This document shows positions 1 to 6,380 of a stretch of 9,857 bases of DNA, one piece after another. The stretch comes from Nitrospiraceae bacterium UBA6898 (GTDB lineage Bacteria; Nitrospirota; Thermodesulfovibrionia; Thermodesulfovibrionales; UBA6898). The notes below the pieces were generated by a model. It searched no databases. It saw nothing but the letters and a program-made list of their open reading frames with translations, and was not told the DNA's origin. The DNA lies in contig DKBO01000161.1 in NCBI GenBank assembly GCA_002448975.1, positions 9,098 through 18,954 of the forward strand. The letters are read 5' to 3'. Within the stretch, counting starts at the first letter, position 1. Each line of letters begins with the position of its first letter. A program made the translations under genes and the position numbers.

Positions 1-19
1 TGCCGCACAGCCGTTGACC

Positions 20-48
20 GGAACAAAATTTGCCCTTCGCCTGTCTTA
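20..48 (+). promoter_or_regulatory. ECF-type promoter of the sigma factor gene
   Basis: GGAAC at 20-24 and GTCTTA at 43-48, separated by 18 bases, match the general ECF/sigma-E promoter pattern (GGAAC at -35, TCTRA-like at -10). The same two boxes with the same spacing occur at 1769-1797 ahead of the DUF4139 gene. Transcription would begin near 55, about 16 bases before the ATG at 71. This suggests autoregulation of the sigma gene and argues against translation from the upstream TTG at 14, which lies before the -35 box. The call rests on motif match only. Confidence 0.7.
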
Positions 49-70
49 CCCTGTGAAGACCGCTGATACG

Positions 71-661
71 ATGGACAACAGCGATGAAGAGGATATCATT
101 GCCCGATGTAGGAACGGTGATGTGGACGCCTTTGAGGTCCTTGTGAGGACATACCAGGGCAGAATGTTCAATATCGCCTGCAGGATCATTGGCAATGCCG
201 ATGACGCAGCCGAAGTAGTGCAGGACACTTTTGTGGCTGCCTACAGAAATCTGCATGCTTTTGAGCAGAGATCCCGCTTCTCGACCTGGCTGTATGCGAT
301 TACCGTAAATACGTCACGCAACAGGCTGAGCCAAGTCATGGCGCGGAAGGCCCGTGAGACACATTCTCTTGATGACCTGCCGACTCATGACTCTGGCAGG
401 GGGAGCAGGGAACCGGCATCAAGTGAGCCTTCGGCCCTCGATCAACTGACAGGAAAAGAGCTGCAGGCAATGATCCAGACATGTCTGAACAGGCTTGAAC
501 CGGAGTTCAGAGAGGTCATCGTTCTTCGGGACGTTCAGGGATTTGCCTACGAGGAAATAGGTACAATGCTCGGCCTCGCAGCCGGCACCGTCAAATCGCG
601 GCTCTTCAGGGCGCGGGAATCGGTAAAAACCTGTCTGAAGAAGGTCATGGGAGATCAATAG
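71..661 (+). CDS. ECF-family RNA polymerase sigma factor (RpoE-like)
   Basis: A 196-residue alternative sigma factor that directs RNA polymerase to ECF promoters. Sigma region 2 spans about residues 20-88, with the typical helix around DDAAEVVQDTFVAAYRNL and the RFSTWLYAITVNTSRNRL stretch that contacts the -10 element. Sigma region 4 spans about 135-188 and carries the helix-turn-helix YEEIGTMLGLAAGTVKSRLF. A polar linker (about 100-128) joins them. No extra C-terminal domain is present, which is normal for the family. The frame is open upstream to a TTG at 14, but an ECF promoter at 20-48 makes the ATG at 71 the better start; its ribosome binding site is weak. The stop codon is immediately followed by the ATG of the zinc-finger anti-sigma gene, so the two are almost certainly co-transcribed and translationally coupled. 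Confidence 0.93.
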   Translation: MDNSDEEDIIARCRNGDVDAFEVLVRTYQGRMFNIACRIIGNADDAAEVVQDTFVAAYRNLHAFEQRSRFSTWLYAITVNTSRNRLSQVMARKARETHSLDDLPTHDSGRGSREPASSEPSALDQLTGKELQAMIQTCLNRLEPEFREVIVLRDVQGFAYEEIGTMLGLAAGTVKSRLFRARESVKTCLKKVMGDQ

Positions 662-1621
662 ATGGACTGCAGCAATATACAGCAGAAGCTTGCCGAATAT
701 GAAGAAGGGAGTCTCCTTCCGGATGAAATGAAAGAGATTGAAAAACACCTCGCCACGTGTGAAAAGTGCAGTTCATACGCTTCTGAGCTGAAGAAGACGA
801 TCGAAGCCCTGAAAGGGCTCGATGATATCCCTTCGCCTCCCTGGCTGACCCAGAAGGTGATGCAGAAGGTCAGGATAGCGGCCCGGCCGAAGAAGAGACT
901 CCTCCGGAAACTGTTCTTCCCGCTCCATATCAAGCTGCCTATCGAGGCTGTTGCAACCCTTTTGATCGCAGGAGCCGCTGTTCTCATTATGAAAAGCATG
1001 GGACCGGACCTCCAGCCCGTGACGACTCTTACGGAAAAGCCTCAGGTGCAGACGCTCTCGCCGGAAAAAGAGACATTGCAAAAAAACTATACGGCAGAGA
1101 GACAGGCTGCCGGAAAAGGCGAGCGGGCCCCGGCTCCCGCGACCCACCCAGAGGCAGAAACATCATCCGGTCAGCCTCGTGTGCATGACCAACAGCCGGT
1201 CCCGATGCCTCCGGTGGCTGCAGCCCCTGCACCACCAGCTCCTGTCGCGCGGAGTTTCGAGGCTGGCAAGGCTCTTGATTCCGCAGCTCCCGCAGAAGAA
1301 AGACAGAAGGCCGCATCCGGCTCAGCCCGGTCACCTATCTCTGCAGAGAAAGACGAAACGGAAATGCCGACAATCACCCTGATGGTCAGGGACCTTGAAA
1401 AAGCAACTCAGGAGATCGAGACAGCCCTGTCAAAGTTAGGCGGCAGGCTGCTTGGTACAGAGAAACATGAGACAGGCACTACCCTGACCATTCATATCGA
1501 GCCGTCCCGGGCGGGCGAGCTGATGGAGCAATTCAGGCGCATCGGCCGCATAAAGGAGCCTCTGCCGGACATTACGAAATACCACGAACATAATCTCACT
1601 CTTATAATTATTAATCAATAA
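662..1621 (+). CDS. Transmembrane zinc-finger anti-sigma factor
   Basis: A 319-residue partner of the preceding sigma factor, expected to hold it inactive at the inner membrane. The N-terminus is a zf-HC2/ZAS domain with C3, H29, C33 and C36 (H-x3-C-x2-C). One hydrophobic segment, about residues 92-112, crosses the membrane after a basic stretch (RPKKRLLRK), placing the N-terminus in the cytoplasm. Residues about 155-215 form a proline/alanine-rich periplasmic linker. The last 85 residues look like a folded periplasmic domain, similar in placement to DUF2275-type domains of other anti-sigma factors; that assignment is tentative. It starts at the base after the sigma stop codon, with GGGAG at 649-653 as ribosome binding site. 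Release of the sigma factor probably needs regulated proteolysis or a conformational signal sensed by the periplasmic part. Confidence 0.9.
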   Translation: MDCSNIQQKLAEYEEGSLLPDEMKEIEKHLATCEKCSSYASELKKTIEALKGLDDIPSPPWLTQKVMQKVRIAARPKKRLLRKLFFPLHIKLPIEAVATLLIAGAAVLIMKSMGPDLQPVTTLTEKPQVQTLSPEKETLQKNYTAERQAAGKGERAPAPATHPEAETSSGQPRVHDQQPVPMPPVAAAPAPPAPVARSFEAGKALDSAAPAEERQKAASGSARSPISAEKDETEMPTITLMVRDLEKATQEIETALSKLGGRLLGTEKHETGTTLTIHIEPSRAGELMEQFRRIGRIKEPLPDITKYHEHNLTLIIINQ

Positions 1622-1649
1622 GTTATAAGTTTTTATTAAACTTATACTT
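1620..1649 (+). repeat. A+T-rich stem-loop at the end of the anti-sigma gene
   Basis: The arms 1620-1632 and 1638-1649 are complementary over 12 base pairs with one bulged T, around a five-base loop (TTATT). The left arm includes the last two bases of the anti-sigma stop codon. The stem is A+T-rich and no clean T-run follows, so it is a weak candidate for an intrinsic terminator. It may instead protect the 3' end of the message or bind a regulator. Confidence 0.5.
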
Positions 1650-1768
1650 CATATTAAATAACTGTTATTTCTTTCCCGTTGCTGTTCTATTTCAGCAGGA
1701 ATTTCTCATTGCATTTCGGGGCCTTCCGCCCTCCTCTGAAACCATCTCATGATACAATGGGACATTCG

Positions 1769-1797
1769 GGAACTTTTTCGTCCTCGCCGATGTCTAA
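1769..1797 (+). promoter_or_regulatory. ECF-type promoter of the DUF4139 gene
   Basis: GGAACTT at 1769-1775 and GTCTAA at 1792-1797 fit the canonical sigma-E-like promoter. The T-rich run after the -35 box and the 18 bases between GGAAC and GTCTAA are also typical. The same boxes at the same spacing precede the sigma gene (20-48). The predicted start of transcription is near 1804, leaving a leader of about 35 bases with an excellent ribosome binding site (AAAGGAGG, 1825-1832). The likely activator is the ECF sigma factor encoded upstream. Confidence 0.75.
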
Positions 1798-1838
1798 CGA
1801 TGCAAATACGCTCAGAACATCAGTAAAGGAGGATCATC

Positions 1839-3287
1839 ATGACCAGGACCGCAACATTGTTTATCAGCATTATGGCACTCTTCTTCTGGAGCTTCTCTGG
1901 AGCGGGGGCCGTACCGATTGGGAACGAACTTTCCGCATCTTCAACAGGCATTGAGGACCAGACCGGCGTTGCAATAACCATCTATAACGTGAGCCTCGGG
2001 CTGGTAAAAGATACCCGCATGATCAACCTTCCGAAGGGGACATCAGATCTGAGGTTCATGGATGTAGCCGCACAGATCATCCCGGCAAGTGTGCATATTA
2101 AATCCCTGGTCAATGCCGAGAGCCTCAGGGTGCTCGAACAGAACTATGAATACGACCTGCTCAATCCCCAAAGACTGCTCGATAAGTATGTGGGCAAGGA
2201 GGTGAAACTGTACCAGAAGAATTTCTATACAGAACGCGAAGAGGTCGTTTCCGCCACCCTGCTCTCGAACAACGGCGGCCCGATCTTCAGGATCGGCAAT
2301 GAGATCACCTTCGGCCATCCCGGCAGGATCATCTTCCCCGGTGTCCCGGAAAACCTGATATCAAAGCCCACCCTTGTCTGGATGCTGGAGAACGACCTGC
2401 AGTCGGAGCAGAAGGTGGAGGCTTCCTACCTGACCAACGGCATTACCTGGCGCGCTGATTACGTTGTGACCCTGAACGAAAAGGATGATCAGGCAGACCT
2501 CTCGGGATGGGTTACGATCGACAACAAGAGCGGGGCCATCTACCGCGAGGCAAAGCTCAAGCTGGTGGCCGGCGATGTGAACAGAGTGAAGGACGAACAG
2601 GAATACCGATACAAGATGATGCGGGTGGCCGAGGCTGCCGCAGCGCCGGCAAAGCAGTTCGTCGAGGAATCATTCTTCGAATACCATATCTACACACTCC
2701 AGCGGCCATCCACGATCAAGGACAACCAGACAAAACAGATCAGTCTCGTCAGTGCCGACAACATCCCGGTAAAGAAGGAGCTGGAATTCCGGGGGGCGAA
2801 CTACTACTACACCGGCAGGTACAGCGATCCCATATCGAACCAGAAAGTCGGCGTGTTTGTGGAGATGCAGAACAAGAAAGAGCATAACCTCGGCATACCC
2901 CTGCCCAAAGGCACGGTGAGGGTCTATAAGCGTGACTCAGAGGGCAGCCTGCAGTTCATCGGCGAGGACATGATCGACCATACACCGAAGGACGAGAAGA
3001 TAAGGGTCAAGCTCGGCGATGCCTTTGATGTTGTGGGGACGCGCAAGCAGATGGACTGGAAAAAGATCGCCTCGGACACGTACGAAGCCAGCTTCGAGAT
3101 ATCGCTCAGAAACCACAAGCAGGAAGATATTATCGTGAAGGTCATAGAGCCCATACCGGGAGACTGGACCATGCTCAGCAATTCCCATGATTTTAAGAAA
3201 ACCGCGGCATTCACGGCCGAGTTCAATATACCCGTGCCGAAGGACAAGGAAACGAAGCTGACGTACCGGGTGAGGATGCGGTATTAG
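1839..3287 (+). CDS. Secreted DUF4139-domain protein
   Basis: A 482-residue exported protein of unknown function. Residues 1-24 form a signal peptide with a hydrophobic core and a probable cleavage after SGAGA. The rest matches my recollection of DUF4139 proteins: an N-terminal beta-rich part with VAITIYNVSLGLVKDTR, a central SYLTNGITWRADYVVTLN segment, the motif FFEYHIYTLQRPSTIKDNQT around residue 280, and the typical C-terminal ending LTYRVRMRY. The ATG at 1839 follows AAAGGAGG by six bases. Its own ECF-type promoter lies 42 bases upstream, so it is probably a target of the neighbouring sigma factor and acts in the periplasm or outer membrane under envelope stress. No catalytic residues can be named. 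The family assignment is firm; the role is inference. Confidence 0.9.
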   Translation: MTRTATLFISIMALFFWSFSGAGAVPIGNELSASSTGIEDQTGVAITIYNVSLGLVKDTRMINLPKGTSDLRFMDVAAQIIPASVHIKSLVNAESLRVLEQNYEYDLLNPQRLLDKYVGKEVKLYQKNFYTEREEVVSATLLSNNGGPIFRIGNEITFGHPGRIIFPGVPENLISKPTLVWMLENDLQSEQKVEASYLTNGITWRADYVVTLNEKDDQADLSGWVTIDNKSGAIYREAKLKLVAGDVNRVKDEQEYRYKMMRVAEAAAAPAKQFVEESFFEYHIYTLQRPSTIKDNQTKQISLVSADNIPVKKELEFRGANYYYTGRYSDPISNQKVGVFVEMQNKKEHNLGIPLPKGTVRVYKRDSEGSLQFIGEDMIDHTPKDEKIRVKLGDAFDVVGTRKQMDWKKIASDTYEASFEISLRNHKQEDIIVKVIEPIPGDWTMLSNSHDFKKTAAFTAEFNIPVPKDKETKLTYRVRMRY

Positions 3288-3428
3288 CGCAAGTTAGCAG
3301 TGCCGGCGATGAGTATCGGTGTTACCATTCCTGGCTCGCTTGCGCAGCCTATCGAGCAGGATTGCAGCGCCTTCGACATTTCCTGGAGCACAGGGGGAGA
3401 GATCACGGTCGTCTTGGAGTTCTTGTAG
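3288..3428 (+). other. In-frame open stretch after the DUF4139 stop codon
   Basis: After the TAG at 3285-3287 the same reading frame stays open for 46 more codons and ends at a TAG (3426-3428). An internal ATG at 3309 would give a 39-residue peptide beginning MSIGVTIPGSL. No ribosome binding site precedes it, and DUF4139 proteins normally end where this one does. The minus strand is also open here. It may be chance or a gene remnant. The rest of the spacer up to 3582 shows no gene that I recognise. Confidence 0.15.
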
Positions 3429-3582
3429 CCAACGTGCCGTTATTACCTTATGTTATGAATGATACTAAGATCCAATGTAATATAGTGATGTCATAATCAA
3501 ATAACTGGGAAGACTGTAGAGTAATTATGATGGAGATGAGACCGTCTCCGTTGCGTTGGGTCAAAGAAAGGAGAAAAGATCT

Positions 3583-4005
3583 ATGAGTTCTAAGATCGCA
3601 TGTCTCGTTGTTATTGTTATGATGCTCTCAGTAGCTGCGGCCGTTGCAGGGAATTCCGCAAAGGAAACTTCTGCGGTTTTCTCGGCCGAACAATGGCTCG
3701 GCATGATCGATGAAGGGAAATACGCCCAAAGCTGGGAAGAAGCTGCTGAACTCTTCAGGAATGCAGTTACGCAGGATCAATGGGAGCAGTCTCTGCAGGC
3801 CCTGCGCAAGCCTCTCGGCAAGCTCATATCCCGGAAGGTAACAACAAAGACCTACAAAACTTCTCTGCCGGGTGCTCCCGATGGTGAATACGTTGTCATC
3901 GAGTTTTCAGCCTCATTCGAAAAGAAGAAATCAGCCGTCGAGATCCTTACCCCAATGTTGGATAAGGATGGGAAATGGCGTGTCTCGGGTTACTACATAA
4001 AATAA
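3583..4005 (+). CDS. Secreted DUF4019-domain protein
   Basis: A 140-residue protein of unknown function. Residues 1-22 are a signal peptide (hydrophobic core VVIVMMLSVAAA, likely cleavage after AVA). The mature part is a complete DUF4019 domain, recognisable by AEQWLGMIDEGKYAQSWEEA near residue 35, the central TSLPGAPDGEYVVIEF and the ending DKDGKWRVSGYYIK. These are the most conserved blocks of the family as I know it. The ATG at 3583 is chosen because AAAGGAG at 3567-3573 lies nine bases upstream; the frame extends to a TTG at 3556, but that has no ribosome binding site and would spoil the signal peptide. It is probably periplasmic. I see no convincing promoter in the 295-base spacer before it. 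Confidence 0.9.
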   Translation: MSSKIACLVVIVMMLSVAAAVAGNSAKETSAVFSAEQWLGMIDEGKYAQSWEEAAELFRNAVTQDQWEQSLQALRKPLGKLISRKVTTKTYKTSLPGAPDGEYVVIEFSASFEKKKSAVEILTPMLDKDGKWRVSGYYIK

Positions 4006-4073
4006 TCATACATCACCAATCACCCGACGGGATACCGGATACATATAATCTGTGTGTTGCCGAGGGAGAAGCA

Positions 4074-4379
4074 GTGAAAATATTTCGAACAATCGCAATG
4101 ATTCTTCCTCAGTTGATGCTGGTTCTCATCCTGGGGGCCGGCTTCGATCTGCTCTTCGGATTTAATCAAACAGATACCGGATGCAGCACACTCTTATCTC
4201 TGCTGGTACTGACTCCCGCTTTTACCCTGATCTGGTTCGTTGTTGAAACAAAAATCTCAATAAGACGTGCTAAGCGGCGAAAGACAGCGATCTCTTTTCT
4301 GCTGTCGGGACTGGCCTTTTTGCTGTTCATAGAATCCCGTGTCATAGATATTTATGTGCTATCGCATTTCAAAATGTGA
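4074..4379 (+). CDS. Small three-helix membrane protein, unknown
   Basis: A 101-residue integral membrane protein that I do not recognise. Hydrophobic segments lie at about residues 6-30, 38-58 and 71-97. A basic loop (SIRRAKRRK) between the second and third is expected to face the cytoplasm. The start is taken as GTG at 4074, five bases after GAGGGAG (4062-4068). The frame is open to an ATG at 3975 inside the DUF4019 gene, but the extra residues are polar and unlike a membrane protein. It lies 68 bases after DUF4019 and may share its transcript. No charged or metal-binding residues within the helices suggest a transport or redox role. Confidence 0.7.
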   Translation: MKIFRTIAMILPQLMLVLILGAGFDLLFGFNQTDTGCSTLLSLLVLTPAFTLIWFVVETKISIRRAKRRKTAISFLLSGLAFLLFIESRVIDIYVLSHFKM

Positions 4380-4427
4380 ATAACTCCATGGCATTGAACA
4401 ATATGCAGAACAGGCTGCTGCCACACC

Positions 4428-4468
4428 CCGAGACTAAAAGCCCTGAACGGCTTTCCCCTCGGCAGGGG
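4428..4468 (+). repeat. Nested and alternative hairpins in the spacer after the membrane protein
   Basis: AAAGCC (4437-4442) pairs with GGCTTT (4449-4454) across a six-base loop. CCGAG (4428-4432) and CTCGG (4458-4462) enclose that hairpin. Alternatively CCCCT (4455-4459) pairs with AGGGG (4464-4468) around CGGC. The outer closing stem and the second hairpin share bases, so they exclude each other. No T-run follows. It may be an RNA element, a REP-like repeat or a transcript end; none is proven. Confidence 0.4.
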
Positions 4469-4548
4469 TTTGCGGTCATGTGTAACGCAGGGGTAGGGAA
4501 TAGAAAAAACACGCCATCGGTCATTGACGGTTCAGTGGTGATACATTA

Positions 4549-4602
4549 CGGGGGGCCGCAGCCTCCGGAATCGGCAAGGAGCCGACGATCTCTTATCCCC
4601 CG
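4549..4602 (+). repeat. G+C-rich branched stem-loop ahead of the 73-residue gene
   Basis: CGGGGG (4549-4554) is complementary to CCCCCG (4597-4602). The 42 bases they enclose contain a second perfect hairpin, TCGGC (4571-4575) with GCCGA (4581-4585) around AAGGA. A competing pairing of CTCC (4563-4566) with GGAG (4578-4581) is possible. The element ends 25 bases before the ATG at 4628, a position suitable for a leader RNA element. It does not match a riboswitch class that I can recognise. Confidence 0.35.
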
Positions 4603-4627
4603 CTCACAAGACACGGTATGATACCTC

Positions 4628-4849
4628 ATGAGACAGATCATGCAGTTCATTGATCACCAACCCTGGGCCTTATTTGTTATTCTCTGCCTTACGCTCGGGC
4701 TTGCGCCCTATAACCCGCCGCATCTCTGGGAGATGCTGGTCATGCTCTCGAAAGGCATGCTCAGGAAGCCCATCGACTGGTTCGACCCTTGCCCACACGC
4801 GACGCCATGGGTGCTGCTTTCCCTTAAGAGGACTGGGACCTGGAGGTAG
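4628..4849 (+). CDS. Small hydrophobic protein, possibly decaying
   Basis: A 73-residue protein resembling a family of roughly 70-residue membrane proteins that databases often label 'RND transporter' without evidence. The signature visible here is one N-terminal hydrophobic helix (about residues 12-27), then GLAPYNPPHLWEMLVML, then KPIDWFD, an H-x-x-P-W and a second hydrophobic stretch LLSLK. In relatives as I remember them, the part after WFD reads as a hydrophobic LL-x-HG-x-PWLLLLLK block; here it is DPCPHATPWVLLSLK and the end is short, which may mean erosion. No Shine-Dalgarno sequence precedes the ATG at 4628 (an in-frame ATG also exists at 4640). The similarity makes it likely to be a gene or a recent remnant. 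Its function is unknown. Confidence 0.6.
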   Translation: MRQIMQFIDHQPWALFVILCLTLGLAPYNPPHLWEMLVMLSKGMLRKPIDWFDPCPHATPWVLLSLKRTGTWR

Positions 4850-4866
4850 GCATCGATAGCATAGAA

Positions 4867-4891
4867 AGGTGAAAACGTCAGAATTTCACCT
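4867..4891 (+). repeat. Stem-loop after the 73-residue gene
   Basis: AGGTGAAA (4867-4874) and TTTCACCT (4884-4891) form a perfect eight-base-pair stem around a nine-base loop, 17 bases after the stop codon. No T-run follows, so it is not a standard intrinsic terminator. A related hairpin sits right after the DUF2934 gene (6674-6689), and both share TTTCRCCTGCCA on the descending arm. Confidence 0.45.
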
Positions 4892-5051
4892 GCCAGACAG
4901 TCTACGATTGTCAATGAATTCCATCCGAAAATAACACCATTCACAATCGGCGATCTGAGAGAACATCCTTCCTGAAGCTCGCGCCAAGGGAATTAGGTCG
5001 ATGGCCGCAGAGTGCTCTCGAATATCAACACGGGAAAATCTTCCATGCTAT

Positions 5052-5092
5052 AAGAACTTGCGGTTCAATCCCGATCACTTCCACAAGTTCTT
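5052..5092 (+). repeat. Long inverted repeat, possible terminator
   Basis: AAGAACTTG (5052-5060) and CAAGTTCTT (5084-5092) are perfectly complementary. After one mismatch the stem continues with GG/CC (5062-5063 and 5081-5082), leaving a 17-base loop. The descending arm runs into a T-rich tract (TCGTCTTTTG), so the plus-strand transcript could terminate here. The arms could also be a protein-binding site or the scar of an inserted element. Confidence 0.45.
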
Positions 5093-5159
5093 TCGTCTTT
5101 TGACAGCCTCTTCAATCCCTGCCCTACCGTGAAAGCGAGTTCTGTTTTGCTCAAATGTT

Positions 5160-5168
5160 TGATAAGAT
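5160..5168 (+). promoter_or_regulatory. Possible extended -10 promoter of galT
   Basis: TG at 5160-5161, one base, then TAAGAT (5163-5168) forms an extended -10 element. No good -35 box lies at the right distance. Transcription would begin near 5175, just before the ribosome binding site. Weak evidence. Confidence 0.3.
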
Positions 5169-5194
5169 GGTGCTGAAAGGGGTCCTGCGGGGAG

Positions 5195-6196
5195 ATGTCG
5201 GAATTGAGGTTGAATCTCATCACTGAGGAATGGGTGATCATTGATCAGGACAGATGCAAGAAGCCGGAAGACTTTATCAACAAGCTGGCGGTGAAGCGCC
5301 ACCTTGAGTTTTCCCCTAATTGTCCCTTCTGCCCGGGCAATGAGCTGTGCACTCCCGGAGATCTTTATCGGCTGGAGGATGGAAATAAAGGATGGAAAGT
5401 CCGTGTTGTCCCGAACAAATTTGGCAGGTTGTCAAGGGAAGGGGAGCGCAAAAAATGGAACGTCGGATTGAAAAAAGGAGCCAGCGGCATCGGGATCAGT
5501 GAAGTGATCATAGAGAGCCCGCTGCACAACCATACGCTTGCCATCATGCCCCGTGAAAACATCGAAAGAGTTATGCAGACCTCCCAGGCCCGTTTCATTG
5601 AGGCCTGCCGTGACCCGAGGATTGAACATGTAGTTATCTTCAAGAATTGCGGCTCTGCTTCTGGAACGTCTATAACGCACCCTCACTCACAGGTTGTCGG
5701 GATTCCAGTAACTCCCTTTGAGATTCGTCACAGAGTTTCTGCATACATGAGGTTCTTTGACGAAACCGAGGGCTGTTTGATCTGCAGAACGCTTGAGGAT
5801 GAACTGAATGACGGAGCACGCATCCTGCTTGTCACCGAGCATTTTGTCACCTTCGTTCCATATGCCGCACTGTCACCTTTCCATATGTGGATATTCCCCA
5901 AAAGACATTCCGGCTCTTTTGCAGACATCAGGGAGAATGAAATTCAGGACTTTGCAGGGCATCTTAAAGTTACCCTTGGCAAGATGTACTTCGGACTTGA
6001 GGACCCTGACTACAATTACATCATACGATCGGGAAAACTCTCGGAGACCGATTCGAAATATCAGCACTGGTATGCCTCGATCGTGCCACGGGTGGCAACT
6101 GGTTCAGGCTTTGAACTGGGCACCGGCATTTACGTGAATCCCCTTGTACCGGAGAATAGCGCTGCTTTTATGCGAAGAGTAAGGGTGCCGGAATAA
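5195..6196 (+). CDS. galT: Galactose-1-phosphate uridylyltransferase family protein
   Basis: A 333-residue enzyme of the GalT branch of the HIT superfamily. In the Leloir pathway GalT transfers UMP between UDP-glucose and galactose-1-phosphate through a uridylyl-histidine intermediate; related enzymes use other sugar phosphates. Visible features are MSELRLNLITEEWVII at the start, the zinc ligands C43 and C46 (CPFC), H111/H113 (HNHTL), and the active-site motif H162-P-H164-S-Q166, where H164 is the expected nucleophile. The C-terminal half carries a second C-x2-C (C194, C197), SPFHMWIFPKRH, and a QHWYASIVPR block near residue 290. Length is normal. The ATG at 5195 fits the family; AAAGGGG at 5177-5182 is 12 bases away, and GGGGAG directly abuts the ATG. 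No other galactose gene is nearby, so the true substrate is not settled; an ADP-sugar role is possible. Confidence 0.88.
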   Translation: MSELRLNLITEEWVIIDQDRCKKPEDFINKLAVKRHLEFSPNCPFCPGNELCTPGDLYRLEDGNKGWKVRVVPNKFGRLSREGERKKWNVGLKKGASGIGISEVIIESPLHNHTLAIMPRENIERVMQTSQARFIEACRDPRIEHVVIFKNCGSASGTSITHPHSQVVGIPVTPFEIRHRVSAYMRFFDETEGCLICRTLEDELNDGARILLVTEHFVTFVPYAALSPFHMWIFPKRHSGSFADIRENEIQDFAGHLKVTLGKMYFGLEDPDYNYIIRSGKLSETDSKYQHWYASIVPRVATGSGFELGTGIYVNPLVPENSAAFMRRVRVPE

Positions 6197-6326
6197 AATC
6201 CTGCAATGCTTGACACTATTGAGGAATAGCGCTCTCTGCAATAACACGTGATGTACCCGCCAAATCATTATCGGTGGAACTGATAGGCAATGGTTCTTCC
6301 TGAATACCACATGATCTTTCCACGAA

Positions 6327-6356
6327 TTGATGGGCACAGGCAGACATTTGTATAAT
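6327..6356 (+). promoter_or_regulatory. Sigma-70 promoter of the DUF2934 gene
   Basis: TTGATG (6327-6332) and a perfect TATAAT (6351-6356) are separated by 18 bases. Transcription would begin near 6363, leaving a leader of under 20 bases that consists mostly of the ribosome binding site. This makes the DUF2934 gene a separate transcription unit, probably well expressed. The rest of the 6197-6326 spacer shows nothing clear. Confidence 0.65.
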
Positions 6357-6380
6357 AATTCTCATAAAAGGAGGGGTAAA

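Larger units (their letters stand above)
4850..5194 (+). other. 345-base spacer without a recognised gene
   Basis: No reading frame here has a start, ribosome binding site and recognisable product. The stretch holds a hairpin just after the preceding stop codon (4867-4891), a long inverted repeat (5052-5092), a perfect TTGACA at 5100-5105 without a good -10 partner, and a possible extended -10 promoter for galT (5160-5168). Together with 4380-4627 it forms an unusually gene-poor segment for this otherwise compact window, and may contain decayed sequence. Confidence 0.5.

Noticed and set aside
14..70. Upstream extension of the sigma factor to a TTG start
   Set aside because: The ECF-type promoter boxes lie inside it, and the ATG at 71 matches normal sigma-factor N-termini.
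1753..1758. TACAAT as a sigma-70 -10 box before the DUF4139 gene
   Set aside because: No -35 box at a suitable distance; the ECF-type promoter downstream is far better.
4376..4621. 81-residue reading frame over the structured spacer
   Set aside because: GTG start without ribosome binding site, no recognisable pattern, and it runs across the strong hairpins.
5062..5076. GGTTCAATCCC resembling a tRNA T-loop
   Set aside because: The T-stem pairs only partly and there is no anticodon arm, D-arm or acceptor stem around it.
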